A DNA stretch of 64,000 bases. Source: Pseudomonadota bacterium (GTDB taxonomy: Bacteria > Pseudomonadota > Gammaproteobacteria > Steroidobacterales > Steroidobacteraceae). This document shows, piece after piece, positions 9,288-18,677 of the stretch; within the stretch, counting starts at the first letter, position 1, and each line of letters begins with the position of its first letter. The position numbers were made by a program, and so were the translations under genes. Location of the stretch: the NCBI GenBank assembly GCA_018241505.1, contig JAFEDS010000009.1:124001-188000 (forward strand). Direction: 5' to 3'. Under the pieces are notes generated by a model that searched no databases, was not told where the DNA came from, and saw nothing but the letters and a program-made list of their open reading frames with translations.

Positions 9288-10511
9288 GTGATCCCTTCCT
9301 CCGCGCAAATTCTTTCCGAGCCGTCCAACCTGCCGGTGCTGCGTCTTAAGCGCGGCGAGGACCGGCGTATTGTGGCCGGCCACATGTGGGTGTTCAGTAA
9401 TGAGGTCGATACCGCCAGTACGCCTCTGACTGCGTTCACAACTGGTGCACTGGTGCAGATGCAATCGCATCGCGGCCAGTTTCTCGGTTACGCCTACGTG
9501 AACCCGCACGCGCTGATTTGTGCGCGCATTGTTGGACGTGACATCGCTCATCCCGTGGATCGCGCACTGATTTCTCAGCGACTCGAGGTGGCAATCGCTC
9601 TACGCAAACGATTGACAAGGGATCCTTATTATCGCCTCGTGTTCGGTGAGTCCGACGGATTGCCCGGTCTGGTGCTGGATCGCTATGGAGACGTCGTCGT
9701 TGGCCAGATTGCCACTGCAGGCATGGAGGTACTCAAAGCGGACGTGGAGGCGGCCGTACGTGATGTGCTGAATCCGCGCACATTAGTTTGGAAGAACGAT
9801 TCCGGCGCGCGGGATCTCGAGCATCTGCCGCAGGCTGTCGAAGCAGCATTCGGTGATGTTCCGGATGAGATCGAGGTCTACGAATCGGGTCTGCGCTTCA
9901 TGGCGCCGCTGCGCTCGGGTCAGAAGACCGGTTGGTTCTACGACCAGACGGCCAATCGCCAGCGCCTGGTGCGTTACATGTGGCCCGGCATGCGTGTTTT
10001 GGATATCTGCAGCTACGTAGGCGCGTGGGCGGTCACCGCTCTCAAGAACGGCGCGGCCTCGGTGCGCTGCGTCGACTCATCGCAGGCAGCGTTGCAGGCG
10101 GCCACCCGCAATGCCCAGGCCAATGGTGTGTCCATTGAGACGACTCATGACGACGCGTTCGATGCGCTGAAGGCTATGCAGGAGCGCGAGCGCTTTGATG
10201 TGGTGATTGTCGACCCGCCGGCTTTCATCAAGCGCAAAAAGGATGTTCCGCAAGGACAGGCGGCCTACCGCAAGCTGAATCAGCTCGCGCTGGGGCTCAT
10301 GGAGGGGGACGGACTGCTGGTCTCGTGCTCGTGCTCGTACCACATGTCCGCCGACGACCTAGTGGGAGCCATTCAGTCCGCCGCGCGCCACAGCGGCCGG
10401 TTTGTGCAGATTCTCGAGGCTGGCGGCCAGTCGCCCGACCACCCGGTCCATCCCGCCGTCCCCGAAACCCGCTACCTGAAGGCGTTCTTCTGCCGCGTCA
10501 CGCGTGAATAG
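9288..10511 (+). CDS. rlmI: 23S rRNA (cytosine1962-C5)-methyltransferase RlmI
   Basis: Class I SAM-dependent rRNA methyltransferase. The N-terminal PUA domain (~15-90, LPVLRLKRGEDRRIVAGHMW) is followed by an EEHEE-type domain and the Rossmann methyltransferase domain. Visible motifs are FYDQTANRQRL, MRVLDICSYVGAWAVTA (SAM binding), VIVDPPAFIKRK and the C-terminal CSCSYHMS with the catalytic Cys. Its 407 residues are close to E. coli RlmI (396). The start is GTG; the first ~15 residues are not conserved, so the exact start is uncertain. An intrinsic-terminator-like hairpin follows immediately. Confidence 0.92.
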   Translation: MIPSSAQILSEPSNLPVLRLKRGEDRRIVAGHMWVFSNEVDTASTPLTAFTTGALVQMQSHRGQFLGYAYVNPHALICARIVGRDIAHPVDRALISQRLEVAIALRKRLTRDPYYRLVFGESDGLPGLVLDRYGDVVVGQIATAGMEVLKADVEAAVRDVLNPRTLVWKNDSGARDLEHLPQAVEAAFGDVPDEIEVYESGLRFMAPLRSGQKTGWFYDQTANRQRLVRYMWPGMRVLDICSYVGAWAVTALKNGAASVRCVDSSQAALQAATRNAQANGVSIETTHDDAFDALKAMQERERFDVVIVDPPAFIKRKKDVPQGQAAYRKLNQLALGLMEGDGLLVSCSCSYHMSADDLVGAIQSAARHSGRFVQILEAGGQSPDHPVHPAVPETRYLKAFFCRVTRE

Positions 10512-10513
10512 CC

Positions 10514-10540
10514 GGAAAAATGGCCCCAGGCCGTTTTTCC
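10514..10540 (+). terminator. Intrinsic terminator after rlmI
   Basis: Arms GGAAAAATGGCC (10514-10525) and GGCCGTTTTTCC (10529-10540) pair with a single T/G wobble and a 3-nt loop, starting 3 nt after the rlmI stop. The A-run, GC stem and T-run make it usable in both orientations. It separates rlmI from lgt. Confidence 0.6.
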
Positions 10541-10563
10541 AGATGCACTAGAATCCGCGGCTT

Positions 10564-11364
10564 ATGATCCAGTACCCCGGCTTCAATCCCATTGCCTTCT
10601 CGGTCGGCCCGGTCAAGGTCCATTGGTACGGCATCATGTACCTGCTGGGCTTCGGCGCCGGCTGGAGCCTGGCGCGCCTGCGGGCCGCCAAACCCGGTTC
10701 CACCTGGAAGGCGCAGGACGTCGATGACTTCATTTTCTTTGCCATGCTGGGTGTCATCCTGGGCGGCCGGATCGGCTATGTGCTGTTCTATGGCCTGAAG
10801 TTCTGGGCCAAGGATGCGCTGTATCCTTTCAAGATCTGGGACGGCGGCATGTCCTTCCACGGCGGCATGATCGGCGTGATTGTCGCGGTCTCGTTGTTTG
10901 CCTGGCGCCGCCGCCGCAATGTGGCCGACGTGCTGGATTTCACCGCGCCCCTGCCGGGCCTGGGGCTGTTTTTCGGGCGCATCGGCAACTTCATCAATGG
11001 TGAGCTGTGGGGCAAGGTGACCACGGTCCCCTGGGGCTTCAAGGTCGACGGCCAGGTCCGTCATGCTTCACAGCTTTATGAGGCGGTCTTTGAAGGACTG
11101 GTGTTGTTCGCCATCTTATGGGTATTTACCTCCCGTCCGCGGCCACGTCTCGCGCCCTCAGGCCTGTTCCTGATCATCTACGGCGTGGTGCGCTTTGCGA
11201 TCGAGTTTGTGCGGGTGCCGGATGAGCACATCGGTTACCTGGCCGGAGGCTGGCTCACGGAAGGCCAGGTACTGTCATTCCCGATGGTGATTGTCGGCAT
11301 CGTGCTCATGGCCTACGCATACCGCACGCGCTCCCCGTCCGGAAATTTCGCCACCGCGCAATGA
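10564..11364 (+). CDS. lgt: Prolipoprotein diacylglyceryl transferase Lgt
   Basis: Transfers diacylglycerol from phosphatidylglycerol to the lipobox Cys of prolipoproteins in the inner membrane. The 266-residue protein has about seven hydrophobic segments and the Lgt signature [13 protein letters not shown] (~139-151), as well as [11 protein letters not shown] and SFHGGMIG (~97-104). The ATG follows the terminator. The stop overlaps thyA by 4 nt (ATGA), so lgt and thyA are coupled. Confidence 0.97.
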   Translation: MIQYPGFNPIAFSVGPVKVHWYGIMYLLGFGAGWSLARLRAAKPGSTWKAQDVDDFIFFAMLGVILGGRIGYVLFYGLKFWAKDALYPFKIWDGGMSFHGGMIGVIVAVSLFAWRRRRNVADVLDFTAPLPGLGLFFGRIGNFINGELWGKVTTVPWGFKVDGQVRHASQLYEAVFEGLVLFAILWVFTSRPRPRLAPSGLFLIIYGVVRFAIEFVRVPDEHIGYLAGGWLTEGQVLSFPMVIVGIVLMAYAYRTRSPSGNFATAQ

Positions 11365-12155
11365 AGGCCTACCTCGATCTCATGCGCCGGATCCGCGAGA
11401 CCGGCGCCCGGAAAGATGACCGTACCGGCACCGGCACGCTCTCGGTGTTTGGTCATCAGATGCGCTTCGACTTGGGCGAGGGATTTCCGCTCGTGACCAC
11501 GAAGCGCCTGCATGTGCGCTCGATTGTCTACGAGCTGTTGTGGTTTCTGCGCGGCGAAACCAACGTCGCCTGGCTGCGGGAACACGGCGTCAGCATCTGG
11601 GATGAGTGGGCCAATGAGCGGGGCGAGCTCGGGCCCGTCTACGGTAAGCAGTGGCGCGCCTGGTTGGCTCCCGACGGCCGCACGGTCGATCAGATCACTC
11701 AGGCCGTGGACCAGCTACGCCGCAACCCGGACTCGCGCCGCATCATTGTCAGCGCCTGGAATGTGGGCGAGCTGGAGCAGATGGCGCTGATGCCCTGCCA
11801 TGCGTTCTTCCAGTTCTACGTTGCCAACAAGCGCCTGTCCTGCCAGTTGTATCAACGCAGCGCGGACGTCTTCCTGGGCGTGCCGTTCAACATCGCCAGC
11901 TATGCGCTGCTGGTGCACATGATGGCGCAACAGTGCGACCTCGAGCCCGGCGAGATGGTTTGGACCGGCGGCGACTGTCATCTGTACCTGAACCACCTGG
12001 AACAGGCGCAATTGCAGCTCGGGCGGGAGCCGTTGCCACTGGCGCAATTGCGCCTGAAGCGGCGCCCGCCGAGTATTTTCGACTACGAGTATGAGGATTT
12101 TGAATTCGTGAACTACCAACATCATGCGGCGATCAAGGCGCCGGTGGCGGTCTGA
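11361..12155 (+). CDS. thyA: Thymidylate synthase ThyA
   Basis: Converts dUMP and methylene-THF to dTMP and dihydrofolate. Its 264 residues match E. coli ThyA exactly in length. The catalytic Cys lies in [14 protein letters not shown] (~146), with [29 protein letters not shown] and the GDCHLYLNH dUMP-binding motif all present. It overlaps lgt by 4 nt and lies 2 nt before the SET-domain gene. folA, which recycles its dihydrofolate, lies two genes downstream. Confidence 0.98.
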   Translation: MKAYLDLMRRIRETGARKDDRTGTGTLSVFGHQMRFDLGEGFPLVTTKRLHVRSIVYELLWFLRGETNVAWLREHGVSIWDEWANERGELGPVYGKQWRAWLAPDGRTVDQITQAVDQLRRNPDSRRIIVSAWNVGELEQMALMPCHAFFQFYVANKRLSCQLYQRSADVFLGVPFNIASYALLVHMMAQQCDLEPGEMVWTGGDCHLYLNHLEQAQLQLGREPLPLAQLRLKRRPPSIFDYEYEDFEFVNYQHHAAIKAPVAV

Positions 12156-12157
12156 TC

Positions 12158-12901
12158 ATGGCGGCCGTAGCCCCTGTTGAGTCCGATCTGGTCACGTCCG
12201 AACTGATCGAAGTGCGCCGCTCCGGCGTACACGGTCTCGGCGTGTTCGCGGCCAAGGCCATCCGGAAAGGAACCCGGATCATCGAGTACGTGGGTGAGCG
12301 CGTCTCGCACGACGAAGCGGACCGCCGCTACGAGGAAAAGGACGCGAATGACAGCCACACGTTCCTGTTCATCGTGGACAACAAGACGGTCATCGACGCA
12401 GGCACGGACGGAAACGATGCCCGCTTCTTCAATCACTCGTGCGACCCCAACTGCGAGTCGACGGTGGAGAAGAGGCGGGTGTACATCGAGGCCATCCGCG
12501 ATATCGAGCCGGGCGCCGAGCTGACTTACGACTACCAGATCTATCGCGAGGCAGGCGATCCGGAGAACATTGACGAGGTGTTTGCCTGCCGCTGCGGTTT
12601 CGCGAATTGCCGTGGCACGATGTTGTGGCCGCAGGAAGAGCCCAAGAAGAAGCGCAAGGCGAAGAAGAAGACCGTGGCGAAGACGAAGGGCGGTGGCCAG
12701 TCGAAGGCGAAGACTGGCGCCAGCGCGCGAACGGGCGGCGCGAAGTCGAAGGGCAAGTCAGGCGCGGGCGCGAAGGGCAAAGGCAAGGCGGGCGCGAAGT
12801 CCAAAGGAAAGGGCGGGGGCAGGGCTAACGCCCGCGGCAAGTTCAAGGGCAAGTCCGCCGCCGGGCGCGGCGCAAAGAAAAAGGGCGGCCGGCGCGGCTG
12901 A
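12158..12901 (+). CDS. SET-domain protein-lysine methyltransferase with lysine-rich histone-H1-like tail
   Basis: A 247-residue protein. Residues ~14-128 are a SET domain: GVHGLGVFAAKAIRKGTRI, the SAM-binding NHSC at 92-95, and the active-site YDY at 124-126. A post-SET zinc site follows (CRC at 144-146, CRGT from 151). Residues ~161-247 are a Lys/Gly/Ala/Ser tail of AKSKGKGG-type repeats resembling bacterial histone-H1-like proteins. The tail starts with PKKKRK, identical to the core of the classical SV40 nuclear localisation signal. This could be coincidence in a Lys-rich tract. SET enzymes methylate lysine; the substrate here is unknown, and self, ribosomal or nucleoid proteins are possible. 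It sits 2 nt after thyA. Confidence 0.9.
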   Translation: MAAVAPVESDLVTSELIEVRRSGVHGLGVFAAKAIRKGTRIIEYVGERVSHDEADRRYEEKDANDSHTFLFIVDNKTVIDAGTDGNDARFFNHSCDPNCESTVEKRRVYIEAIRDIEPGAELTYDYQIYREAGDPENIDEVFACRCGFANCRGTMLWPQEEPKKKRKAKKKTVAKTKGGGQSKAKTGASARTGGAKSKGKSGAGAKGKGKAGAKSKGKGGGRANARGKFKGKSAAGRGAKKKGGRRG

Positions 12902-12915
12902 TGCGCTGACCTGAC

Positions 12916-14775
12916 ATGCACGACACGCGTCGCTGGAGTCTGCCGGCGGTCATCGGGGCCATCGGGATCGTCTACGGGGACATCGGGACGAGCCCCCTGT
13001 ACGCCTTCGAGACGGCGCTGAACGCGACGGGCTCCTTCGACCGTCTCACCGTGTTGGGTTGTCTGTCGCTCATCTTCTGGAGCCTGATGATGTCGGTCAC
13101 GTTCAAATACGTGAGCGTCATGATGCGGGCCGACAACCAGGGCGAGGGCGGAATCCTCGCCTTGTTTGCCCTCGCGCAGCGCGCACCGGAGGCGAGCCGT
13201 CACTGGTTCAAGTGGCTCATCGGGCTCGCTCTGGCCGGCACGGCGTTCTTCTTCTGCGACGCGCTGATTACACCCGCCATTTCGGTGTTGAGTGCGGTCG
13301 AAGGCCTGGAGATGCTGGACCCCGACTTTGAAAAGGCGGTGATTCCGGTCACGCTGGCGGTGTTGGCCCTGTTGTTCCTGATTCAGAAGCGCGGCACCGC
13401 GCGCGTCGGCCGGTTGTTCGGGCCGGTCATGATCCTGTGGTTCGTGGTGATCGCTGTGTTCGGCGTCATGGCCATTCTGCGCTACCCGTCGGTGTTGGTT
13501 GCGATCAATCCCGCCTACGGCTTCGAGCTCCTGGTGAGCCACTCGGTCACCGCGCTTGCCATTCTCGGCGGAGTGTTCCTCGCCCTGACCGGTGGCGAGG
13601 CCCTGTATGCCGACATGGGACACTTCGGCAAGACGCCCGTGCGGATCGCCTGGTTCGCGTTGGTGTGGCCGGCGCTGTTGCTCAACTACTTCGGCCAGGG
13701 CGCGCTGTTGTTGGAGCACGGGGCGATGATCGAGCATCCATTGTATGCGCTCGTGCCGGCGCAGGTCCTGCCCTGGATGTTGATTCTGGCGACGGCGGCA
13801 ACTGTCATTGCGTCGCAGGCGGTCATTTCCGGCGCGTTCTCGGTGGCGCGGCAGGCCGTGCAGCTCGACCTGTTGCCGCGTATCCGCATTCTGCAGACCT
13901 CCGCGCTGGAGCAGGGCCAGATCTACGTTCCCATTGTCAACACGCTGCAGTTCCTCGCGGTTGCCGCGTTCGTGTTGGGATTCAAGTCATCCGAGGCCCT
14001 GTCGGGTGCGTACGGTGCCGCGGTGGTCGGGACGATGTTCATTACCAACATCCTGGGCGGCTTCGTAGCGGCCACCCAGTGGCGCTGGCCGCGTTGGGGC
14101 GTAACCGCGGTGTTTCTGCCGTTGTTGGCCATGGACTCGATTTTCCTCGCCGGCAATCTGACCAAGCTCGAAACCGGCGGCTGGATTCCACTCACATTGG
14201 GTGCGCTCCTGTACTTCGTTTTCTGGACCTGGCGTAGCGGCCGTCTCGAGCTGCGCACCGCATTGGCGAAGCTCGCCGTGCCGCGCAAGGACCTGGCGAA
14301 AGTGATCGATGGCTCGATCCGCGTGCCGGGCACCGGCGTCTTCCTGGCGAGCGATCGCGAGTTGCTGCCGTCCGCGCTGGTCCGCAACATCGAGCACAAC
14401 AAGGTGGTGCACGAGCGGGTCATCATTCTCAATATCGAAATCACCGGCATACCGCGCCAGGATCCGGTGCGGCGCGTGGAAATCGAGGAGATCCTGCCCG
14501 GCGTGTACGAAATCACCGCCCGCTTCGGCTTCATGGAAACACCCGATGTGTCGCAGGCCATGAAGTCCTGCCGGACTCGCGGCATGCGGGTGTTCGCCGA
14601 AGACAGCTCTTTCTTTGTGGGACGGCACCTGGTGCGGGCGCGCCCGATACCGGGTTGGAAAGGCCTGCAGCGCCGTTTCTTTGCCGCCATGCAGCGGCAC
14701 AGTACCCAGGCCGCGGAGTTCTTTCGTATGCCCTACAAAGGTGTGATCGTTCTCAACACCGCGGTTGAAATCTGA
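12916..14775 (+). CDS. kup: Low-affinity potassium transporter Kup
   Basis: A 619-residue K+/H+ symporter of the KUP/HAK/KT family with about 12 membrane segments in the first ~430 residues and a cytoplasmic C-terminal domain. The N-terminal signature GIVYGDIGTSPLYAF is at ~17-31, followed by MRADNQGEGGILALFAL and the selectivity-region sequence LTGGEALYADMGHFG. Length matches E. coli Kup (622). The stop overlaps the folA start by one base (TGATG), suggesting translational coupling within the lgt-to-folA operon. Confidence 0.97.
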   Translation: MHDTRRWSLPAVIGAIGIVYGDIGTSPLYAFETALNATGSFDRLTVLGCLSLIFWSLMMSVTFKYVSVMMRADNQGEGGILALFALAQRAPEASRHWFKWLIGLALAGTAFFFCDALITPAISVLSAVEGLEMLDPDFEKAVIPVTLAVLALLFLIQKRGTARVGRLFGPVMILWFVVIAVFGVMAILRYPSVLVAINPAYGFELLVSHSVTALAILGGVFLALTGGEALYADMGHFGKTPVRIAWFALVWPALLLNYFGQGALLLEHGAMIEHPLYALVPAQVLPWMLILATAATVIASQAVISGAFSVARQAVQLDLLPRIRILQTSALEQGQIYVPIVNTLQFLAVAAFVLGFKSSEALSGAYGAAVVGTMFITNILGGFVAATQWRWPRWGVTAVFLPLLAMDSIFLAGNLTKLETGGWIPLTLGALLYFVFWTWRSGRLELRTALAKLAVPRKDLAKVIDGSIRVPGTGVFLASDRELLPSALVRNIEHNKVVHERVIILNIEITGIPRQDPVRRVEIEEILPGVYEITARFGFMETPDVSQAMKSCRTRGMRVFAEDSSFFVGRHLVRARPIPGWKGLQRRFFAAMQRHSTQAAEFFRMPYKGVIVLNTAVEI

Positions 14776-15269
14776 TGACGGCCGTGGCGCTCGTCGTGGC
14801 CATGGCACACAACAATGTCATCGGCCGCGACAATGGCTTGCCGTGGGGGCGTCTCCCCGAAGACCTGAAGCATTTCAAAGCCGTCACCCTCGGCAAGCCT
14901 GTGTTGATGGGGCGCAAGACCTACGAGTCCATCGGCCGGCCGCTGCCGGGGCGCACCAACTTCGTGTTGACCCGCGATCGCGGTTGGCGAGCGGCGGGTG
15001 TCATTGCCGTGCACTCGCTCAATGAAGCCCTGACGGGCGAGGCCTTGTCAGGTATCGGTGGCGCGGAAATCTATCGGCTGCTGCTGCCGGTGGCCAACCG
15101 AATTTATCTCACGCGAATCGCTGCGGACGTCGCCGGAGACACCGTTTTTCCGGCGCTAGATTATTCGCAATGGGTTGAGACGGAACGCCGTGCCTTTGCC
15201 GCCGACGAGCGCAACCCCTATGACATGACGTTCGTTACGCTCGACCGAGCGCCGGCAGCCGCTCGTTGA
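14775..15269 (+). CDS. folA: Dihydrofolate reductase FolA
   Basis: Reduces dihydrofolate to tetrahydrofolate with NADPH. The 164-residue sequence has the family motifs VAMAHNNVIGRDNGLPW, the active-site acid in LPEDLKHFK, GRKTYESIGRPLPGRTN and the C-terminal GGAEIYRLLLP. Start ATG overlaps the kup stop. The 3' end overlaps the convergent kmo gene by 35 nt, so there is no room for a separate terminator between the two operons. Confidence 0.97.
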   Translation: MTAVALVVAMAHNNVIGRDNGLPWGRLPEDLKHFKAVTLGKPVLMGRKTYESIGRPLPGRTNFVLTRDRGWRAAGVIAVHSLNEALTGEALSGIGGAEIYRLLLPVANRIYLTRIAADVAGDTVFPALDYSQWVETERRAFAADERNPYDMTFVTLDRAPAAAR

Positions 15270-16608
15270 TCAGCCTGGCGGCCAGCGCGAAATCCGTTTT
15301 GCCGTCCTCGCGATCCAGCTCCGACAGGATCTGCGCCTGAATCGTGCCGCGCTCGAGGGCCCGGGCATAGGCGATCTCGGGGTGGAACATCACCATCGCG
15401 TAGCGGGGAATGAAGCGGTCCGGGAAGCGCCGTTCCAACTCCAGTGACAGCGCCTTTTTCCGCACAAAGCCCGGGTCCAGCACCGTGTCGCGCATTTCCG
15501 TGTAATTTTCCAGGGCCATCTGCGCGATAGCTTCGGTGTTGGGGCGGCGAGCGCGCTCGAACTCCGCGAACAGCGACGGCCAGTCCTCGGCCTCATCGAG
15601 CAACGCATCCAACTCGACGCAGTCCTCGAATGCCGCGTTCATCCCCTGGCCGTGGAAGGGGACGATGGCATGGGCCGCATCCCCCAGCAGCATGACCTGT
15701 CCGCCCACCTGCCAGGGCGCGGCATGAACCGTTGCCAATTGGCCGGATGGGTGCGCCTGGAACTCGGTTGTCAGGTTGGGAATCAGCGGCACGGTGTCCG
15801 GAAATTCTTCGCAGAAGAAATCCAGCACGGCCTGGGAGTCCGGCAGGGCATCGAAGCTGCGGGGGCCGTGGCGCGCGAGAAACAACGTTGCCGTAAAGCT
15901 CAGATCGACGTTGGGAAGCGCAATCAGCATGAAGCCGCCGCGCGGCCAGATATGCAGGGCATTCAGATCGAGCGCGGGCCGGCCGTCCACGGGCGGGATG
16001 GTCAGTTCCTTGTAGTCGTGATCCAGCCAGTCTTCGCGAACACTCAGATGCTTTGCGGCGAGCAGGCTGTTGCGCAGCGCCGACCCAGCACCATCCGTTC
16101 CGATGGTGGGCGTGAGCTCGACGTTGTACTCGGCACCGGACACCTCGTTCCGAAATCTCAGGGCGTTCTGACCGGGGTCGGCACCGAGGCAGGTCTGATT
16201 GAAGCGGATTGTGACGTCCTGATGCCGGGCGGCCTCTTCAATGAGCACCCTGTTGAGCTCGCCGCGGCCGATCGAGTAGATGACCTCGTGTTCACGCTGG
16301 CCATAGGGCTGCAAAGTTGCCGAGCCGGAACGATCGTGGATCATGCGGCCGCGCATCGGGATCAGCAGCGGCCGGACCTTCTCCATCACACCGGCATGCT
16401 CGAGCGCACGAATTCCCCGCGCGGCGAGCGCCAAGTTGATTGAGCGGCCGCGTTCCATGCGGGTGCGCCGGGGATCGGGGCGCCGGTCCCACAAGCGGAT
16501 GGCGCCGCATCCATGGCGCATGAAGGTGACCCCGAGCAGCGCGCCCGCGAGCCCCGCACCGACTATGTTGATTGGCTGGTCTGAGTCAGCCCGCAACCGG
16601 CCTCCCAC
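15235..16608 (-). CDS. kmo: Kynurenine 3-monooxygenase
   Basis: An FAD- and NADPH-dependent hydroxylase that converts L-kynurenine to 3-hydroxykynurenine. The Rossmann motif INIVGAGLAGALLG (~13-26), GIRALEHAGVMEKV and the second FAD motif LLGDAAHAIVPFHGQGMNAA (~300) are clear. Its 457 residues fit the family. The start is GTG, immediately abutting the kynU stop (TGAGTG), so it is the last gene of the kynurenine operon. The C-terminus overlaps folA on the other strand. Confidence 0.95.
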   Translation of the reverse strand: MGGRLRADSDQPINIVGAGLAGALLGVTFMRHGCGAIRLWDRRPDPRRTRMERGRSINLALAARGIRALEHAGVMEKVRPLLIPMRGRMIHDRSGSATLQPYGQREHEVIYSIGRGELNRVLIEEAARHQDVTIRFNQTCLGADPGQNALRFRNEVSGAEYNVELTPTIGTDGAGSALRNSLLAAKHLSVREDWLDHDYKELTIPPVDGRPALDLNALHIWPRGGFMLIALPNVDLSFTATLFLARHGPRSFDALPDSQAVLDFFCEEFPDTVPLIPNLTTEFQAHPSGQLATVHAAPWQVGGQVMLLGDAAHAIVPFHGQGMNAAFEDCVELDALLDEAEDWPSLFAEFERARRPNTEAIAQMALENYTEMRDTVLDPGFVRKKALSLELERRFPDRFIPRYAMVMFHPEIAYARALERGTIQAQILSELDREDGKTDFALAARLINERLPALGRA

Positions 16609-17883
16609 TCAGGATATTTCCTGTAACACCTGCGTGAGGTGCGCGGCGAACCGGAACACCTCTTCGAAGCGATTATACAGTGGGACCGGCGCGACACGAA
16701 TCACATCCGGTTCGCGCCAGTCGCAGATGACATCCAACTCGGTGAGCCGGTCGAGTACCCGTTTGCCGCGCGAGCCGCCGCCGAGTATGCGGATGGACAA
16801 CTGACAGCCACGCGACTCAACGGCGCGCGGAGTAATGAGCTGTACTGAAGATTGCAACGGCTGCAGAAGCTGCTCGAGGAACCCCGTCAAGGCAATGGAC
16901 TTCGCCCGCAAGCGCTCGGCACGAGCCGCCTGGAACAACTCCAATGAGGCGATGAGGGGCGCTGCCGCCAGAATGGGCGGATTGCTGATCTGCCAGGCGG
17001 CGGCACCGGACTCAGCCTCGAATCGCGGCTCCATGCGAAAGCGCGTCGCCGCCTCGTGCCCCCACCAGCCGTGCAGGCGCGAGGCCGGGGCGGCACCGAT
17101 GTTGCGTTCATGTACGAAGCAGCCGCCGATGGCGCCGGGGCCTGCGTTCAGATATTTGTAGCTGCACCAGACAGCAAAGTCCGCATCGTGCTCATGCAGG
17201 GCAAGCGGCATGTTTCCGATGGAGTGCGCCAGATCGACGCCGGCAATGCAGCCGGCGCGGCGCGCTGCCCGAATGATCCGCTGCAGATCGAACGCCTGGC
17301 CGGTTCTGAACTGCACGCCGGGCCACAGGACCAACGCAACTTCCGCGCCGTGCCGCTCGAGATACGCTTCGACCTGGGCCTCGGCGATGCTCTCGGCGCC
17401 GGGCTCGGGTGTCAGCTCAACGAGCGCGGTGTCGAGGTTCTGCCGGTGCCAGGCGAGCTGCGACGCGACGGCATGCCGGTCGGAGGAAAACGCGCCGGCC
17501 TCCATGAGGATCTTGACTCGCCGGCCCTGAGGCCGGTAGAAGCTCGCCAACATCAGGTGCAGGTTGACGGTCAACGAGTTCATGGCCACCACTTCATCCG
17601 GCTGCGCACCCGTCAGGTAGGCCAGCCCCTTGGCCAGATTCTGGTGGTACGGAATCCAGGGACGGGTGGCCGACTCGTGGCCCAACACTGCGAAGCGCGC
17701 CCAGTCATCGAGCTCCTGGTCCACGAGCCGCCGCGCAGCGCGGGGCATCAGTCCCAGCGAGTGACCGCACAGGTACAACTGCTGTTGCCCCGCTGCGTTG
17801 GTGGGTACCGCGAACTCGTCGCGGAAGGAGCGCAGCTCATCGGCTTCATCACAGGCACGGGCGTATTCGAGTGTTGGTTTCAT
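16609..17883 (-). CDS. kynU: Kynureninase KynU
   Basis: A PLP enzyme that cleaves kynurenine or 3-hydroxykynurenine to (3-hydroxy)anthranilate and alanine. The PLP lysine lies in WCSYKYLNAGPGAIGGCFVH, with GVDLAHSIGNMPLALH ahead of it and LYLCGHSLGLMP near the N-terminus. At 424 residues it matches the family. It overlaps the upstream formamidase-like gene by 4 nt (ATGA). With kmo and HAAO in the same operon, the expected flux is towards 3-hydroxyanthranilate. Confidence 0.96.
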   Translation of the reverse strand: MKPTLEYARACDEADELRSFRDEFAVPTNAAGQQQLYLCGHSLGLMPRAARRLVDQELDDWARFAVLGHESATRPWIPYHQNLAKGLAYLTGAQPDEVVAMNSLTVNLHLMLASFYRPQGRRVKILMEAGAFSSDRHAVASQLAWHRQNLDTALVELTPEPGAESIAEAQVEAYLERHGAEVALVLWPGVQFRTGQAFDLQRIIRAARRAGCIAGVDLAHSIGNMPLALHEHDADFAVWCSYKYLNAGPGAIGGCFVHERNIGAAPASRLHGWWGHEAATRFRMEPRFEAESGAAAWQISNPPILAAAPLIASLELFQAARAERLRAKSIALTGFLEQLLQPLQSSVQLITPRAVESRGCQLSIRILGGGSRGKRVLDRLTELDVICDWREPDVIRVAPVPLYNRFEEVFRFAAHLTQVLQEIS

Positions 17884-18677
17884 ATTGGATATAAAAGAGG
17901 TCTGCTGGGTACCGCATCGCCACTGATGGCCGGGACCTGGATCTCCAGGAGGTAGGGTCCGTCAGGTACGTTGGCAGGAATGTAGGCGAATTCAGTGACA
18001 GTTGCGTGCGCTCGCATGGCGACGGTGCTGGTGGTGGCGTCACGAGGCAATCCGAAGAAAACCCGGTGTGCTGTCAGTCGACCTTCATCCTGGGCTCGGT
18101 CGATCGAGGGTAAATCCACCACGAGATGTTCGATGCCGCGAGCTACGAGAAACTCCGCCGCTTCACGGGAAAGATACGGTCCCGCTCCTGCGCCGGTGCG
18201 GATGACAACGGCCCGGGGTTGAAGATCCCGGGGCCAGTGGCGCTCGAGCGCCGTACGGGTGATCAGTTTGTCGCCGGGCTGGGGAGCAGGCTCGGTGCTT
18301 TCGCCGGTTGCGTCGGTTGGTTCGATACTGATCAGCACCGCAGGAATCAAGCCCTTCGGTGCCAGACGGAAGGCATCGACCGGTTCCGTCGTCAGGTGTC
18401 CAACACACTCGGTGTGGGTTCCGTTGCAATGGGGAATGAGTGTGATGACATTGCAGTTGCAACTGGCGCCTCGCGCCACCGCGCCAGGAAATCCCGGTAC
18501 GGCGAAGGCCTGCGTGGTGGCCGCCGGCGCGCCGAAGTGGCGGGGTTGGGTTGCATCGAAGTTGAGAGGGAGGGCGATCTCAATGGGCCGCGACAGATCC
18601 ACTTCGACGTCGCGGCCGTCGAGCCGGACTCGGGCTTTCACCGTGAGCGTTCCATCACGGTGCCGCAATTCGAGCAC
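17880..18677 (-). CDS. Cyclase-family hydrolase, probable kynurenine formamidase
   Basis: A 265-residue member of the cyclase/KynB metal-dependent hydrolase family. The metal motif reads [12 protein letters not shown] rather than the HxGTHxDxPxH of classical KynB, so the usual Asp is Glu and the Pro is missing. The position inside the kynurenine operon makes N-formylkynurenine hydrolysis the most likely job, but a different amide or ester substrate is possible. The GTG start lies 40 nt inside the end of the HAAO gene. The stop overlaps kynU by 4 nt. Confidence 0.75.
   Translation of the reverse strand: MLELRHRDGTLTVKARVRLDGRDVEVDLSRPIEIALPLNFDATQPRHFGAPAATTQAFAVPGFPGAVARGASCNCNVITLIPHCNGTHTECVGHLTTEPVDAFRLAPKGLIPAVLISIEPTDATGESTEPAPQPGDKLITRTALERHWPRDLQPRAVVIRTGAGAGPYLSREAAEFLVARGIEHLVVDLPSIDRAQDEGRLTAHRVFFGLPRDATTSTVAMRAHATVTEFAYIPANVPDGPYLLEIQVPAISGDAVPSRPLLYPI

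Noticed and set aside
12640-12660. PKKKRK as evidence of a host-nuclear effector
   Set aside because: The motif sits in a Lys-rich tail where it can occur by chance, there is no secretion signal, and the gene is in a housekeeping operon; kept only as an observation.
12541-13737. A 398-codon minus-strand open frame antisense to the SET gene tail and kup
   Set aside because: It mirrors the Lys/Gly repeats and kup codons, is low-complexity (His, Gln, Pro, Ala), shows no domain, and kup is an unambiguous gene in this stretch.
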